DNA of 64,000 bases from Alistipes sp. (GTDB taxonomy: Bacteria > Bacteroidota > Bacteroidia > Bacteroidales > Rikenellaceae). Numbering within the stretch: the first letter of the stretch is position 1; the number at the start of each line of letters is the position of its first letter. This document shows positions 44,530-55,237 of this stretch, piece after piece. The translations under genes and the position numbers were made by a program. The stretch spans positions 124,001-188,000 of the forward strand of contig JAFYRX010000055.1 in the NCBI GenBank assembly GCA_017546725.1. Direction: 5' to 3'. The notes under the pieces are model-generated. The model made no database searches. It had not been told where the DNA came from and saw only the letters and a list, made by a program, of their open reading frames with translations.

Positions 44530-45855
44530 TTAACCCTCCTGAGCCATCTTTGCGAACTCCTCTGAAGAAACAGCCTTTGTAGTAACCTTAACCTTTGACT
44601 TAACGTACTCTACAACCTTCAACTCATAGAGTTTCTCGTAAATCTTCTGAGCCTGCTCCTTGTTCTCCAAAATCTGCTTTGAGAAGTTAGCAACCATCTC
44701 CTCGGGAGCAGAAGGCATACCGTACTGTGCAAACTGAGCCTTTGCAAACTCCTTAGCCTCTGCCTCAGCCTCCTCCTTGCTAACAGTCAACTCTGCAGTC
44801 TGGATGAAGTGCTTCTGAATGTAGTTCCAAGTGAACATCATCAAGAAACCATCGAAATCCTTCTCGATATCCTCCTTTGAGAACTTACCCTCGTTGATTA
44901 CATACAACCAACGCTTCAAGAACTCTGCAGGCATCTGCAATGCAGCCTTCTCCATCAAGAAGTTGCGAACACGGATAGTGAACAAGTAATCAGCCTCACG
45001 ACCGAGTTCGTTCTCAATCTCTGCTGACAAGAATGCATCCAACTCCTCCTCGCTTGTGATGTTACCTGCGGGGAATGCCATCTTGAAGAACTCCTCGTTG
45101 AGTTCGGGGTTAGCGAACTGACGAATCTGAGTAATCTCCAAATTGAACTTGGGGTTAATGCCCTCCAACTCATCCTCCTTAACCTGAAGGATAGCGGCAC
45201 GCTGTGAAGCGCTTTTGTAGAGTTCGTTAACGTCAACCTCCATTTTGGCACCAACCTTCTTACCGATGAAAGGCTTGCGCTCCTCGTCATCCATTGAGAT
45301 AAGACCAACGTAAGCATCCTCGATACGAATATCACCATTATCAAGAACAACTGTCAAAGCCTCATCCTTCTTTACCTTATCAACATCAACCAAACGGCCA
45401 TAACGACGCAAGTAGTTATCCTTGTAAGCCGCGAGCATCTTCTTGTCAACCTTGATTGTGTTGTAAGTCAACTTATCCTTTGCCGAGAGTTCAACCTCCA
45501 CCTTGGGAGCCTCACCAATCTCGAACATAAACTCGTGCTCGGTGTTGTTCTCAAAATCGAAGTCACCCTGCTCATCTGAAGGAATAACATCACCTACATA
45601 GTCGATACCCTCCTTCTGCAAATACTCGAATACAGAGTTTGAAGCCACACGATATGACTGCTCTGCTACGGCACCCTTGCCATACATCTTGCGTACTACG
45701 CCCATAGGCACCATACCCGGACGGAAACCGGGGATATTAGCCTTACGCTTGTAGTCGCGCAACATCTTATCTACGGCCTCACCGTAATCTGCCTCTGTAA
45801 CGACAACCTTCAACAATGAGGTGCCCAATTCACGCTGTTCTCTGGTAATTTTCAT
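44530..45855 (-). CDS. tig: Trigger factor
   Basis: Ribosome-bound chaperone for nascent chains. 441 residues. The N-terminal ribosome-binding domain contains the signature KANIPGFRPGMVPMGVVRKMYG (GFRxGxxP type), followed by a PPIase-like middle and a helical C-terminal domain. The Bacteroidota form has a divergent PPIase domain, as here. A TACCTTTG -7 element on the minus strand (45919-45912) lies upstream. First gene of the tig-clpP-clpX group. Confidence 0.95.
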   Translation of the reverse strand: MKITREQRELGTSLLKVVVTEADYGEAVDKMLRDYKRKANIPGFRPGMVPMGVVRKMYGKGAVAEQSYRVASNSVFEYLQKEGIDYVGDVIPSDEQGDFDFENNTEHEFMFEIGEAPKVEVELSAKDKLTYNTIKVDKKMLAAYKDNYLRRYGRLVDVDKVKKDEALTVVLDNGDIRIEDAYVGLISMDDEERKPFIGKKVGAKMEVDVNELYKSASQRAAILQVKEDELEGINPKFNLEITQIRQFANPELNEEFFKMAFPAGNITSEEELDAFLSAEIENELGREADYLFTIRVRNFLMEKAALQMPAEFLKRWLYVINEGKFSKEDIEKDFDGFLMMFTWNYIQKHFIQTAELTVSKEEAEAEAKEFAKAQFAQYGMPSAPEEMVANFSKQILENKEQAQKIYEKLYELKVVEYVKSKVKVTTKAVSSEEFAKMAQEG

Positions 45856-45955
45856 AATTTTTACTTCTAACTTTTATCTTATTTTGTTCTTTTTTTTCTC
45901 TTTTCGGAGTGCAAAGGTAATTAATTTTAATTAATTAATCGGCATAATTCGATTT

Positions 45956-47071
45956 TTATTCTTTCGATTTTGCACAATAGACTCTCTTTCGGTATAGTTG
46001 GTCACGTAATTGTGGCTCAAAACCAGCCTCACGGATGGCTTTTTGGATACCTTCAGCATCGAATTCATTGTGCGCTCCCGCGCTCGATACTACGTTCTCC
46101 TCAATCATTATCGAGCCCATATCGTTTGCTCCACTATGTAGCGCCAACTGCGCCGTAGCCTTACCCACAGTAAGCCACGAAGCCTGAATATTTTTGATAT
46201 TATTCAACAACAAACGGCTAACAGCAATAATACGAATGTACTCCAACGGAGAGAAACGACTCTCAACGCCTTCTCGTTCAAGTTGAGTTCCCGTCGAACG
46301 GAAAATCCACGGAATAAAGGCCACAAAGCCCCAATTACCCTCGGGACAACGTGCCTGCAAATCGCGTATTGCAAGCAGATGCTCCACGCGCTGACGTGAA
46401 GTCTCTAAATGTCCATACATCATCGTAGCCGATGTCGGTAAATTCATCAAATGTGCCTCGTGCATCACATCCAGCCACTCCTCTACACTCGGTTTGGCAG
46501 GAGAGATAGCCTTACGCACATCGGGATTGAGTATCTCGGCACCCGCACCTGGCAGCGAATCCAAACCCGCACGCACCAATCGCTCCAACGCCTCACGTGA
46601 AGAAATCTTGCTCACCTTTGCAATATGAGCCACCTCGGGTGCTCCCAAGGCGTGCAGACGCACCGACGGGTACAATCGTTTGAGTTCCGAGAACAACTCC
46701 TCATAGAACTCCACGCCCAACTTTGGATGCAAGCCACCCTGCAACAGAAGTTGGTCACCTCCGAGGGCCAACATCTGCTCTATCTTTTGCTTATACTCAT
46801 CTATGGTAGTTATAAACGCTCGCTCGGTCTGATGTGGTTTACAATGAAAATTACAGAACTTGCAACCTGAAATACACACATTCGTTATATTCACGTTGCG
46901 GTCAATCTGCCACGTCACTACGTTCTCATCATCTACCACCTGGCGACGTACCTCATCGGCTACAGCAGCCAACCTCTCAAGCGGAGCCTCCTCCCACAGC
47001 CAATAGGCCTCCTGAGTCGAAAGCGCTACCCTATCACGAGCCTTTGCAAATATCTCTTCGCCCCTCATCAT
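45956..47071 (-). CDS. mqnC: Cyclic dehypoxanthinyl futalosine synthase MqnC
   Basis: Radical-SAM enzyme of the futalosine route to menaquinone. 371 residues with the cluster motif CISGCKFC (Cys66, Cys70, Cys73) in NITNVCISGCKFCNF and the GGDQLLLQGGLHP segment. Its presence indicates that this organism makes menaquinone through futalosine, unlike Bacteroides species that use the classical Men route. Its ATG overlaps the rnr stop by one base (TAATG); a second ATG follows directly. No other mqn gene is in the window. Confidence 0.92.
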   Translation of the reverse strand: MMRGEEIFAKARDRVALSTQEAYWLWEEAPLERLAAVADEVRRQVVDDENVVTWQIDRNVNITNVCISGCKFCNFHCKPHQTERAFITTIDEYKQKIEQMLALGGDQLLLQGGLHPKLGVEFYEELFSELKRLYPSVRLHALGAPEVAHIAKVSKISSREALERLVRAGLDSLPGAGAEILNPDVRKAISPAKPSVEEWLDVMHEAHLMNLPTSATMMYGHLETSRQRVEHLLAIRDLQARCPEGNWGFVAFIPWIFRSTGTQLEREGVESRFSPLEYIRIIAVSRLLLNNIKNIQASWLTVGKATAQLALHSGANDMGSIMIEENVVSSAGAHNEFDAEGIQKAIREAGFEPQLRDQLYRKRVYCAKSKE

Positions 47072-49260
47072 TAGCGCTCCTTTCCTACTATCAATTCAAA
47101 ATCAATCGTGCGACGGCGCATATCAACACCCTTCACTCGAATCCACACCTCATCACCAAAGGCTATACGGCGGCCTGTCATACGGCCTACGACCTCAAAA
47201 CGAGCCTCGTCATAGGTATAGTAATCACCCTCGATATCACGCAGGAAGGCCATTCCCTCGATATGAGTATCATTCAGTTCGACATATATACCCCACTCAC
47301 TCATACCTGACACGTGACCTTTGAACATCTCACCGATTTTGTCGCTCATAAACTCTACCATCTTGTACTTGATAGATGCGCGCTCGGCTTCCGACGCAAC
47401 AACCTCTCGCTCCGATGCATTTACACACTGCGACTCCAATGTACGTTTATCGGCAGATTTACCCTCTGCAAGATAACGCGCCAGCAGACGATGCACCATC
47501 ATATCGGGATAACGACGGATGGGCGATGTGAAATGGGTATAATACTTAAACGCCAAACCGTAATGACCTACATTATCAGTTGTATAAAACGCCTTGGCCA
47601 TACTCCTAACGGCCAACGACTGTATAGCATTCTCTTCAGGACGGCCCTTCACCTCGTGAGCAAGTTTATTAATAGCCTTGGCTACGGCTCGACCTTTTGT
47701 CGGGCGGAACTGATAACCAAATCGCATCACAAAGTCTCTAAAACGCAACAACTTCTCCTCATTCGGCTCGTCGTGAACACGATATACCATAGCACGTTGC
47801 ACCTTGCGACCTCGCTCCTCACGATATGAGCAATATTCTGCCACACGACGATTCGCCAACAACATAAACTCCTCAATCATCTGATTGGCCTCCTTCTGCT
47901 CCTTGGTATATACACCAAGCGGCTTACCCTTTTCATCGAGGATAAACTTAAACTCTGCTCTTTCGAAACTAACGGCTCCGTTCTTGAATCGACGCTGACG
48001 CATCGTCTGCGCCAACTTATTCATCACTCCAATCTCCTCGGCATAATCACCCACGCCTGTCTCAATGCGAGCCTGCGCCTCTGCATAGGTAAAACGGCGG
48101 TCGGAATAAATCACAGTACGACCAAACCACTCCTCCAGCACCTCGGCATCCTCGTTCATCTTAAACACAGCCGAGAAACATAGGCTCTCCTCATTAGGGC
48201 GCAACGAGCACAACTCGTTAGAGAGTCTTTCGGGCAACATCGGCACCGTTCTATCAACCAGATATACCGACGTTCCTCTATCCTGTGCTTCGCAATCAAG
48301 CACCGAGCCTGGACGTACATAATGCGTTACATCGGCAATATGCACACCTATCTCCCACAATCCATCCTCTATACGACGAATCGACAACGCATCATCAAAG
48401 TCCTTGGCATCAGCGGGGTCCACCGTAAAAGTAGTAACATCACGAAAATCCCTGCGCTCGGCATAATCGGCCTCCGTAATACGCCCATCAATAGCCTCGG
48501 CTGCATCCAGAATCTCCTGCTCGAACTTATACGGCAAATCATACTCGGCCAATATGGCGTGCATCTCGGTATCGTTATCACCAACCTTACCCAATACATC
48601 TACAATCACTCCACGCGGAGATTTATCTCTCTCCAGCCAATCTGTTATACGGAACACCACCTTATCGCCATCCGACACATTGGGATACTCCTTACGCGGG
48701 AAGAATATATCCATCGGCAACTTACGCGAATCGGAGTGGACAAAGATTGCCGAACGACTCACTTCGGCCACACCAACATATTGCTTGCTACTGCGTTCCA
48801 GCACTGCAACAATAGCACCTTCGGGGTGGTCGCCTTCACGATGTGCCTGGCGCTGCAAAACAACCTCCACACGGTCGCCATCCAACGCATTACGCATATT
48901 GCGCTGATTGACATATATCTCATTCTCCAACTCCTCGACTCTGATATACGCCGCACCCGAGCCAATCATATCGACCACACCCTCATAGTGGGGCAACTGC
49001 GCCATAGAGAGTTGATATTTATCACGGCCGTGACTCACAACCACACCCTCAGCAATCAAAGCCTCAATAACATCGCGCACAATATAGCGAGCCTCGCGAG
49101 AATTACCTCCCGAAGCCGACACCAAATGTTTCAGAGTAAACACCCTATCGGGGAACTCTCGAAACATATTCACCACAAAAGCCTGACGTACACTCTTTGC
49201 ATCTACGCGTGCAGCGGTTGCGCGCTCACGACGCGACTCTCTTCGTTTCGACTGTTTCAT
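47071..49260 (-). CDS. rnr: Ribonuclease R
   Basis: 3'-5' exoribonuclease of the RNB family that degrades structured RNA. 729 residues: a basic N terminus with a helix-turn-helix-like region, two cold-shock domains (about 85-230), the RNB catalytic domain with FTVDPADAKDFDDALSI (four Mg-binding Asp) and a C-terminal S1 domain (about 645-725). It overlaps the upstream M20 gene by four bases (ATGA) and mqnC by one base, a tightly coupled operon. Confidence 0.96.
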   Translation of the reverse strand: MKQSKRRESRRERATAARVDAKSVRQAFVVNMFREFPDRVFTLKHLVSASGGNSREARYIVRDVIEALIAEGVVVSHGRDKYQLSMAQLPHYEGVVDMIGSGAAYIRVEELENEIYVNQRNMRNALDGDRVEVVLQRQAHREGDHPEGAIVAVLERSSKQYVGVAEVSRSAIFVHSDSRKLPMDIFFPRKEYPNVSDGDKVVFRITDWLERDKSPRGVIVDVLGKVGDNDTEMHAILAEYDLPYKFEQEILDAAEAIDGRITEADYAERRDFRDVTTFTVDPADAKDFDDALSIRRIEDGLWEIGVHIADVTHYVRPGSVLDCEAQDRGTSVYLVDRTVPMLPERLSNELCSLRPNEESLCFSAVFKMNEDAEVLEEWFGRTVIYSDRRFTYAEAQARIETGVGDYAEEIGVMNKLAQTMRQRRFKNGAVSFERAEFKFILDEKGKPLGVYTKEQKEANQMIEEFMLLANRRVAEYCSYREERGRKVQRAMVYRVHDEPNEEKLLRFRDFVMRFGYQFRPTKGRAVAKAINKLAHEVKGRPEENAIQSLAVRSMAKAFYTTDNVGHYGLAFKYYTHFTSPIRRYPDMMVHRLLARYLAEGKSADKRTLESQCVNASEREVVASEAERASIKYKMVEFMSDKIGEMFKGHVSGMSEWGIYVELNDTHIEGMAFLRDIEGDYYTYDEARFEVVGRMTGRRIAFGDEVWIRVKGVDMRRRTIDFELIVGKER

Positions 49261-50363
49261 TTGTTCAATATGCTTAATGCCAATCTATACATAAACTCCT
49301 CACCTATCTCCAACGCCTTATCATCGGGCAGGAACGTTGCTGTATGGGCTCGTCCCACATTACGACCTACACCCAAACGATAGAATAGCGAGGGATAGAG
49401 TTGCGTATAATAACCGAAGTCCTCGGCCGTCGGACGCATCTCCAAATCCTTGGTCTTAAAGCCCAAACTGTCAGACAACAACATAGCCTCATAAGTGAGT
49501 TGCATATCATTCTCCACACAGGGATACCCCTCGTGCATATCCAGCACGACCTCAACATCGTGTTTGTACTCAATCTCCTCTACTATGTTGGCTATCATAT
49601 CCTTTACACGACGACGCAACTTCTCGCTGAATGTACGCATCGTGCCATCGCAAATAACATCATCGGGTATGACATTAGAAGCACCCTTGGCCTCGACATT
49701 ACCCACCGACACCACGCACACGTCACTATTGAGCATATTAAGACGCAGAATCAAATCGGCAGCAGCCACAACGGCATCCTTGATTTTACCCCTCACGGCA
49801 GCGTGGCCACCTACGCCTTTAATCTTAAAGTACAACTCATCAACCGACGCCATAAACTTACCCGGGCAGAAACCAATCTCTCCAACCTCCAAATCGACAT
49901 CGACGTGCTGACCTATAACCGCCGCAACTTTATATTTATCAAAAGGATTCTCCTCCAACACCAACGACGCTCCTCCAGGCACCTTCTCCTCTCCTGGCTG
50001 GAACAACGCCAACGCCGTACCTTCGAAGTCTCGCTCCATCTGCAAGCGCTTCACCACACCATACAGCATTGCTGCGTGGCAATCGTGACCACAAGCGTGC
50101 ATCACACCACAGTTCTGTGATGCGAACTCCACACCCGTCATCTCATCTATGGGCAAGGCATCTATATCAGCACGCAGAACGACACATCGTTCCAGATTAC
50201 CTCTGCGGCCCTCTATACGAGCCAGGATACCTGTACCCGCTATTGGGCGATGCTCTATACCCATCTCCGACAACTGCTCCGATATGAAGGCCGCCGTACG
50301 ATGCTCCTCAAACGATAATTCGGGATTGCGGTGCAAATGGTGACGAAAATCCTTTGTATCCAT
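49257..50363 (-). CDS. M20D-family amidohydrolase
   Basis: 368-residue metallo-amidohydrolase of the aminoacylase/hippurate-hydrolase group. Motifs: HRNPELSFEEHRTAAFI at the N terminus, VLRADIDALPIDE, HACGHDCHAAMLYG with metal ligands, FQPGEEKVPGGA and PTAEDFGYY near the C terminus. Relatives include N-acetyl-diaminopimelate deacetylase and N-acyl-amino-acid hydrolases; the substrate here is not determined. It is 11 bases downstream of the homocysteine methyltransferase gene and overlaps rnr by four bases. Confidence 0.87.
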   Translation of the reverse strand: MDTKDFRHHLHRNPELSFEEHRTAAFISEQLSEMGIEHRPIAGTGILARIEGRRGNLERCVVLRADIDALPIDEMTGVEFASQNCGVMHACGHDCHAAMLYGVVKRLQMERDFEGTALALFQPGEEKVPGGASLVLEENPFDKYKVAAVIGQHVDVDLEVGEIGFCPGKFMASVDELYFKIKGVGGHAAVRGKIKDAVVAAADLILRLNMLNSDVCVVSVGNVEAKGASNVIPDDVICDGTMRTFSEKLRRRVKDMIANIVEEIEYKHDVEVVLDMHEGYPCVENDMQLTYEAMLLSDSLGFKTKDLEMRPTAEDFGYYTQLYPSLFYRLGVGRNVGRAHTATFLPDDKALEIGEEFMYRLALSILNK

Positions 50364-50374
50364 AATATCTTCGT

Positions 50375-51259
50375 TTAATTCTTACCTGTTTTACGAGGGC
50401 GCCAACGCTGTACCATCTTCGCCATAGATTCGGTGTATGCAGGTATAGTACCACAACATCCGCCTACAATATTTAATAAACCAGCGCGGCACAAAGCCTC
50501 CATCTCCTTCGCAAAGCGATTGGCCGCCACAACGGGTTGTCCTGCCGAAGGGTATAGGATAAGTGGCTTATCGCACTTAGCAGCCAACATTTTCAACGAC
50601 TCCTCGGCCGCCTTCACTCCATTCGAGCAGTTGAATCCGACAATAGAAACCTCATCAAGCGGAATATCCTCCAAAAATTTATCAATCGTTGCTCCACTCG
50701 CTACACGGCCTGCGATACGCGACAATACAGCAGAGACTACAATAGGAATCTCGCTATTGATTTTGCGACACTCCTCGATGGCTATTCTGACATTTGCCGC
50801 ATCCATAGCGGTCTCTATCAGGATTAAATCCACACCACCCTCTATCAATCCGCCAATGACATCAGCATAGGCTGCAGCCAATTCCTCGGCAGTCACATCA
50901 TTTGCTAGAGTCAAATTGCGCGAAGTAGGCCCCACCGAGCCTGCCACATATCGAGATTGCAGAGTTGTAGAGAACTCATCAGCAACCCTCCTCGCCAACT
51001 CGGCACCCGCCTTAGCCAACTCTCTCGCACGCTCGCTTAAGCCATATTGCTTCAAACACAGAGCATCGGCACACGTTGTATTGGTCGTAATAATATCGGC
51101 TCCCGCCTGCAAATAGGCACGATGAACGTCGGCTACAACATCCGCCTGCTCCACATTAGCCAATTCCAGACACCCTTTGATGCCCTTGGCCAGCAACATT
51201 GTACCCATTGCTCCATCCAACAACAATATGCGTCGTCGTAAATCTTCCGCTAAAGCCAT
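50375..51259 (-). CDS. Homocysteine S-methyltransferase family protein
   Basis: 294 residues corresponding to the homocysteine-binding barrel of methionine synthase. Zinc ligands are visible: Cys in VGFNCSNGVKAAE and the pair in IVGGCCGTIPAY. The N-terminal LLLDGAMGTMLL motif is typical. Stand-alone proteins of this type methylate homocysteine from S-methylmethionine or work with a separate corrinoid module; no such module is adjacent. It starts five bases downstream of the glutaminyl cyclase gene, so they are probably cotranscribed. Confidence 0.88.
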   Translation of the reverse strand: MALAEDLRRRILLLDGAMGTMLLAKGIKGCLELANVEQADVVADVHRAYLQAGADIITTNTTCADALCLKQYGLSERARELAKAGAELARRVADEFSTTLQSRYVAGSVGPTSRNLTLANDVTAEELAAAYADVIGGLIEGGVDLILIETAMDAANVRIAIEECRKINSEIPIVVSAVLSRIAGRVASGATIDKFLEDIPLDEVSIVGFNCSNGVKAAEESLKMLAAKCDKPLILYPSAGQPVVAANRFAKEMEALCRAGLLNIVGGCCGTIPAYTESMAKMVQRWRPRKTGKN

Positions 51260-51264
51260 ATCTC

Positions 51265-52050
51265 TTATTTATTAATTTCCACCTCAAAGAGTTTGTTCCA
51301 CAATTTACCCGTCACGAAGATGCGTTTACCCTCGGCATCATAGGCTATGCCATTCAGAACATCGGTTCGCTCGGTCATATCCTCCTCCTTCAACAGACCT
51401 GTAAAATCAATCATTCCCTCGACAATACCTGTCTGCGGATTGATTATCACGACATAATCCGTTGTATAGACATTTGCCCATATCTTGCCATCAATCCACT
51501 CCAATTCGTTGATAAAATTCACAGCCTCACCTCGCAAGGTTACGGTTATCTTGCCCTCGCGTTTGAATGTTTCGGGATTTACTTTATATATATCTGTCGT
51601 ACCATTCGACATATATAGGCTCTCGCCATCGCTCGTCAGGCCCCAACCTTCACCGACATAACGCATATCCTTCAGATGATTGCCCTGCAAATCATAGACG
51701 TGAACTTTATTATTGGTCCAGGTAAGTTGATAGACCTTATCGCCCAGCACAGTTATTCCCTCGCCAAATTCACTCTTAGGAAGGCTTGCCAACACCTCGG
51801 CCTTGCCACTATGCAAATCGACCTTCTGCAACACCGACTTACCCCACTCACCTGTACCTTCCCACAATACACCATCAATGAACTGCAAACCCTGAGTATA
51901 ACTATTCGTATCGTGAGGATACACAGCCTTTACGCTATAGGTATATTTTACAGGCTCGACAATCTGTGGCAACGAAGTCGTACGCTTCGGTTGTGACGAA
52001 CAAGCCATAACAAATATGGACAAAAGTATGACACACAATAATCTTTTCAT
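51265..52050 (-). CDS. Glutaminyl-peptide cyclotransferase, lipoprotein
   Basis: 261 residues from the ATG at 52050 (MKRLLCVILL). A lipoprotein signal ends in FVMAC, so it should be lipid-anchored. The rest is a five-bladed beta-propeller of the plant/bacterial glutaminyl cyclase type, with recognisable blades around YTQGLQFIDGVLWEGTGEWGKS, FGEGITVLGDKVYQLTW and NELEWIDGKIWANVY. It converts N-terminal Gln of secreted proteins to pyroglutamate. In Bacteroidota many exported proteins begin with Gln after signal-peptide cleavage, which fits. Confidence 0.9.
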   Translation of the reverse strand: MKRLLCVILLSIFVMACSSQPKRTTSLPQIVEPVKYTYSVKAVYPHDTNSYTQGLQFIDGVLWEGTGEWGKSVLQKVDLHSGKAEVLASLPKSEFGEGITVLGDKVYQLTWTNNKVHVYDLQGNHLKDMRYVGEGWGLTSDGESLYMSNGTTDIYKVNPETFKREGKITVTLRGEAVNFINELEWIDGKIWANVYTTDYVVIINPQTGIVEGMIDFTGLLKEEDMTERTDVLNGIAYDAEGKRIFVTGKLWNKLFEVEINK

Positions 52051-52157
52051 TTTCGTAACTATATTTGGAAACAAATATAACAAAAATTCCGCAAACATTA
52101 TTCGTTTTTAGCGCCATTATATTTAGGCGCTACATTATAGCCACTAGCATACAACAA

Positions 52158-52185
52158 AAAAGGTCACCTTCGAAGGCGACCTTTT
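52158..52185 (-). terminator. Terminator after the V-ATPase operon
   Basis: AAAAGGTCACCTT (52158-52170) with AAGGCGACCTTTT (52173-52185), one mismatch and a two-base centre, with a T-run on the minus strand. Confidence 0.88.
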
Positions 52186-52230
52186 TACTTCCAAAGAGCA
52201 TATTTGCCCTTGGCAAACTATTCCTTTTGA

Positions 52231-52701
<471 letters not shown>

Positions 52702-52726
52702 TTATTAAATTTTAATTTTCGTTTAA

Positions 52727-54589
52727 TTATTTCTTTTCATTTGTCAAAGGCTCGAATGAGCGAGTACCCATCTCGAAACCTGCATTTTTGTAAAACTCCA
52801 CAAAGGTGAGTCGCATAGGGTGAACGAACGACGAAATCGACGACATAAAGAGGTTGATACCGTGACCTACCAGCAAGATAGCCGTAGCACCCAAAATCTG
52901 GAAGATGGTACCTACGCCAAACTGGCCAATACCCTCGTCCAAGCCTGTAAGGCCCAAAGCCAACGAGTTGAACACCTGCGCCAACACACCGCCCGAAAGA
53001 CCGATTGCAAAGAGACGGATGTATGACAACACGTCGCTCAACAAGCCCGTAATGTTATTATAGGTATCCCAAAGGCCACCCATCAAATTCACCAACGGGT
53101 TACGCTTGATGTCGCTCAACAGCAACATCAGCACCGCTCCAACGCCCAACGCCACGTAGAAGGCTACCGACGAAGTGGTAAAGAACGGAATAACCCAATC
53201 GGGATTCAACATAGGCAGACCTCCAGCCAAGCATCCCGCCAACAAGACGATAAACCAGCCCAACTGCGCAAAGACAGTCGTGATACCGAAGTAACGTGCC
53301 TTGAAGCAGATGTTGAGCAACATACCGAACAATATCTGCACAACACCCAAAGCCAGAGCCAGCGAGAAGAAGTCGTTCTGGAAATCGAGGAACGGCGACT
53401 CCTTGATGCTCTCATAACCCAACATATCGGGAATACTCATACCGAACAATGAGCCGGTATAGAGACCGAACAGAGTAGTCGCGCCACCGCAAATCATTGT
53501 CAGGATAGAGGCCTGACGCATTGCCTGACCACCCTTGAGGAACAGACCGATACCCAACGCAAGGAGTATCGCACCATAACCCGCATCGTTCAAACATATT
53601 GCAAAGAACAACATATAGAACGGAGCAAAGAAGGGAGTCAAATCCAATGTACCATACTTGGGCAGTGCATACATACCACCGATAAGTTCGAACAGACGCG
53701 CAAAGCGGTTGTTCTTCAACTTGACGGGAGTATCATCTTCGGGAGTAGGCTGCGACTTTAAGTAAACCACACCATCATACTCCTCCAACAAAGCATCCAC
53801 CTCTTTCGACTTATCCTCCTCGGCCCAGCCCTCCAAAACTACCAACGAACCGTCGGCAGCCTCTTGAGCCGTTCCCTTAATTTTCACATCCTGCAACTGA
53901 CGTGACAATCGCTCCGCCTCAGCCTCAATCTTATCAAGGCTCGCTGCACAACGTGAGAAATCAGTATTCAATGCCTCAATCTCCTCGCGTGTACGCTCGG
54001 CATCTGCCGCTGCTGCGCGATAATCCATCGCAGGCATCTTCAACTCCTGAGCATCAATTACAACGTCCTCATCGGGAGCAGTCACCACTACGAAATATAC
54101 CGATGTGGCATCGCGATTAATCTCGGCAAGAGTATAATTCTCGCCCCACGCTGCAGACTCCTCATCGAAAACGCCCTTTGACGCTACAAAGTAACGCAAC
54201 ACAACACCCTGCTCCAGCAACTTCTCACGAGACTCTACGGTAAACTCACCCCAAGGGAGCAAATCCTCCGACATCTTCTCCAAGCGAGCCAACTCGCTAA
54301 CGAGAGTCACTTTACGCTGCTGAGTGAGAGTATAGGCCTCGAAAGCCTCTACACCTGACTGATAAGCCTCAGCCTTGGCCTGCATCGACTCCGACTCGGC
54401 AAAGTCCTTCAACTTATCTATCGCTTTAGCGTAGTGGTCAATATCGACAACCAACTGACGGTCCTGCTCACGCGGCTCCCAGCCTGTAGTGGTGATATCC
54501 ACCAAGCCCAACTCGCGCAAACGGGCTACAAAATCTTCGCTCTGTGTTGCCATCAACACAAAGTCGTATCGTGACATCTTAACTATCAT
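52727..54589 (-). CDS. V/A-type ATPase subunit I (membrane stator)
   Basis: 620 residues: a cytoplasmic N-terminal half (about 1-310) with helical and alpha/beta parts, then about seven or eight membrane helices from about residue 320 that form the ion half-channels next to the K ring. VLSYIRLFAIGLSGGVLAQVFNSLA near residue 530 contains the conserved membrane Arg required for ion passage. The ATG overlaps the end of subunit D by four bases. Confidence 0.93.
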   Translation of the reverse strand: MIVKMSRYDFVLMATQSEDFVARLRELGLVDITTTGWEPREQDRQLVVDIDHYAKAIDKLKDFAESESMQAKAEAYQSGVEAFEAYTLTQQRKVTLVSELARLEKMSEDLLPWGEFTVESREKLLEQGVVLRYFVASKGVFDEESAAWGENYTLAEINRDATSVYFVVVTAPDEDVVIDAQELKMPAMDYRAAAADAERTREEIEALNTDFSRCAASLDKIEAEAERLSRQLQDVKIKGTAQEAADGSLVVLEGWAEEDKSKEVDALLEEYDGVVYLKSQPTPEDDTPVKLKNNRFARLFELIGGMYALPKYGTLDLTPFFAPFYMLFFAICLNDAGYGAILLALGIGLFLKGGQAMRQASILTMICGGATTLFGLYTGSLFGMSIPDMLGYESIKESPFLDFQNDFFSLALALGVVQILFGMLLNICFKARYFGITTVFAQLGWFIVLLAGCLAGGLPMLNPDWVIPFFTTSSVAFYVALGVGAVLMLLLSDIKRNPLVNLMGGLWDTYNNITGLLSDVLSYIRLFAIGLSGGVLAQVFNSLALGLTGLDEGIGQFGVGTIFQILGATAILLVGHGINLFMSSISSFVHPMRLTFVEFYKNAGFEMGTRSFEPLTNEKK

Positions 54590-55194
54590 AGCATAGACCC
54601 CTCCGCAGCCTGTTGTTGACGTGTTTTAACAATCTTCTGTGCCGACTTTGAAAGATTCTCCTCATCCTCCATAAATCGCTTAATCTTGCGTATGGCATCC
54701 TCATATCCAGGAATCTGCACCTTTTCGTAGAGGTTTACCTTCTGTGTTGTCTTACGACGAGCGTAATCCAACAACTCCATCTTGCGATTATAAACCTCGC
54801 ACTCGATACCCAGACGCGCCAACTTCTTCAGCAGTTCGACGCCATCGGCATACCATACCGGCGAGGAGAAGAGGTCGTACTGCTTCTCATCGAAGCGTAC
54901 ATCCTCAAGCACCGGCGTACGTACACCCGCGATCTTCTGCGTCGCAAGTTCCACATCGGCCACCTTCAGCAGCGTCAAGTCGAACTCACCCCACAGAGCC
55001 ACCATATAATCGTACTGGGCTGTCAAAGCCTCCAGACGACGCTGGTAGTCGCGAGCCGTATCCTTCGCCTTTTTGACCTCGGAACGCAACGCAGACTCCT
55101 TACTCTTGATGGTAGGGAGTGCCGTCTGGCGCATCTTGAGTTGCTTGCCAAGTTCGCCGAGCGAAGTTTTATTATATTGAAATTTAATTGCCAT
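54586..55194 (-). CDS. V/A-type ATPase subunit D (central stalk)
   Basis: 202-residue, largely coiled-coil protein of the rotor shaft, with N- and C-terminal long helices flanking a short middle. It begins MAIKFQYNKTSLGELGKQLKM, close to other bacterial D subunits. It overlaps subunit I by four bases and follows subunit B by 43 bases. No separate subunit F gene, its usual partner in the shaft, is visible in the operon. Confidence 0.92.
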   Translation of the reverse strand: MAIKFQYNKTSLGELGKQLKMRQTALPTIKSKESALRSEVKKAKDTARDYQRRLEALTAQYDYMVALWGEFDLTLLKVADVELATQKIAGVRTPVLEDVRFDEKQYDLFSSPVWYADGVELLKKLARLGIECEVYNRKMELLDYARRKTTQKVNLYEKVQIPGYEDAIRKIKRFMEDEENLSKSAQKIVKTRQQQAAEGSML

Positions 55195-55237
55195 AGTTTT
55201 TTATTAATTCCTTTTGGCTTACTATCCTACTGTGGTC

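Noticed and set aside
48322..49383. 353-codon open frame opposite rnr
   Set aside because: Antisense to RNase R domains with strong conservation; no independent evidence.
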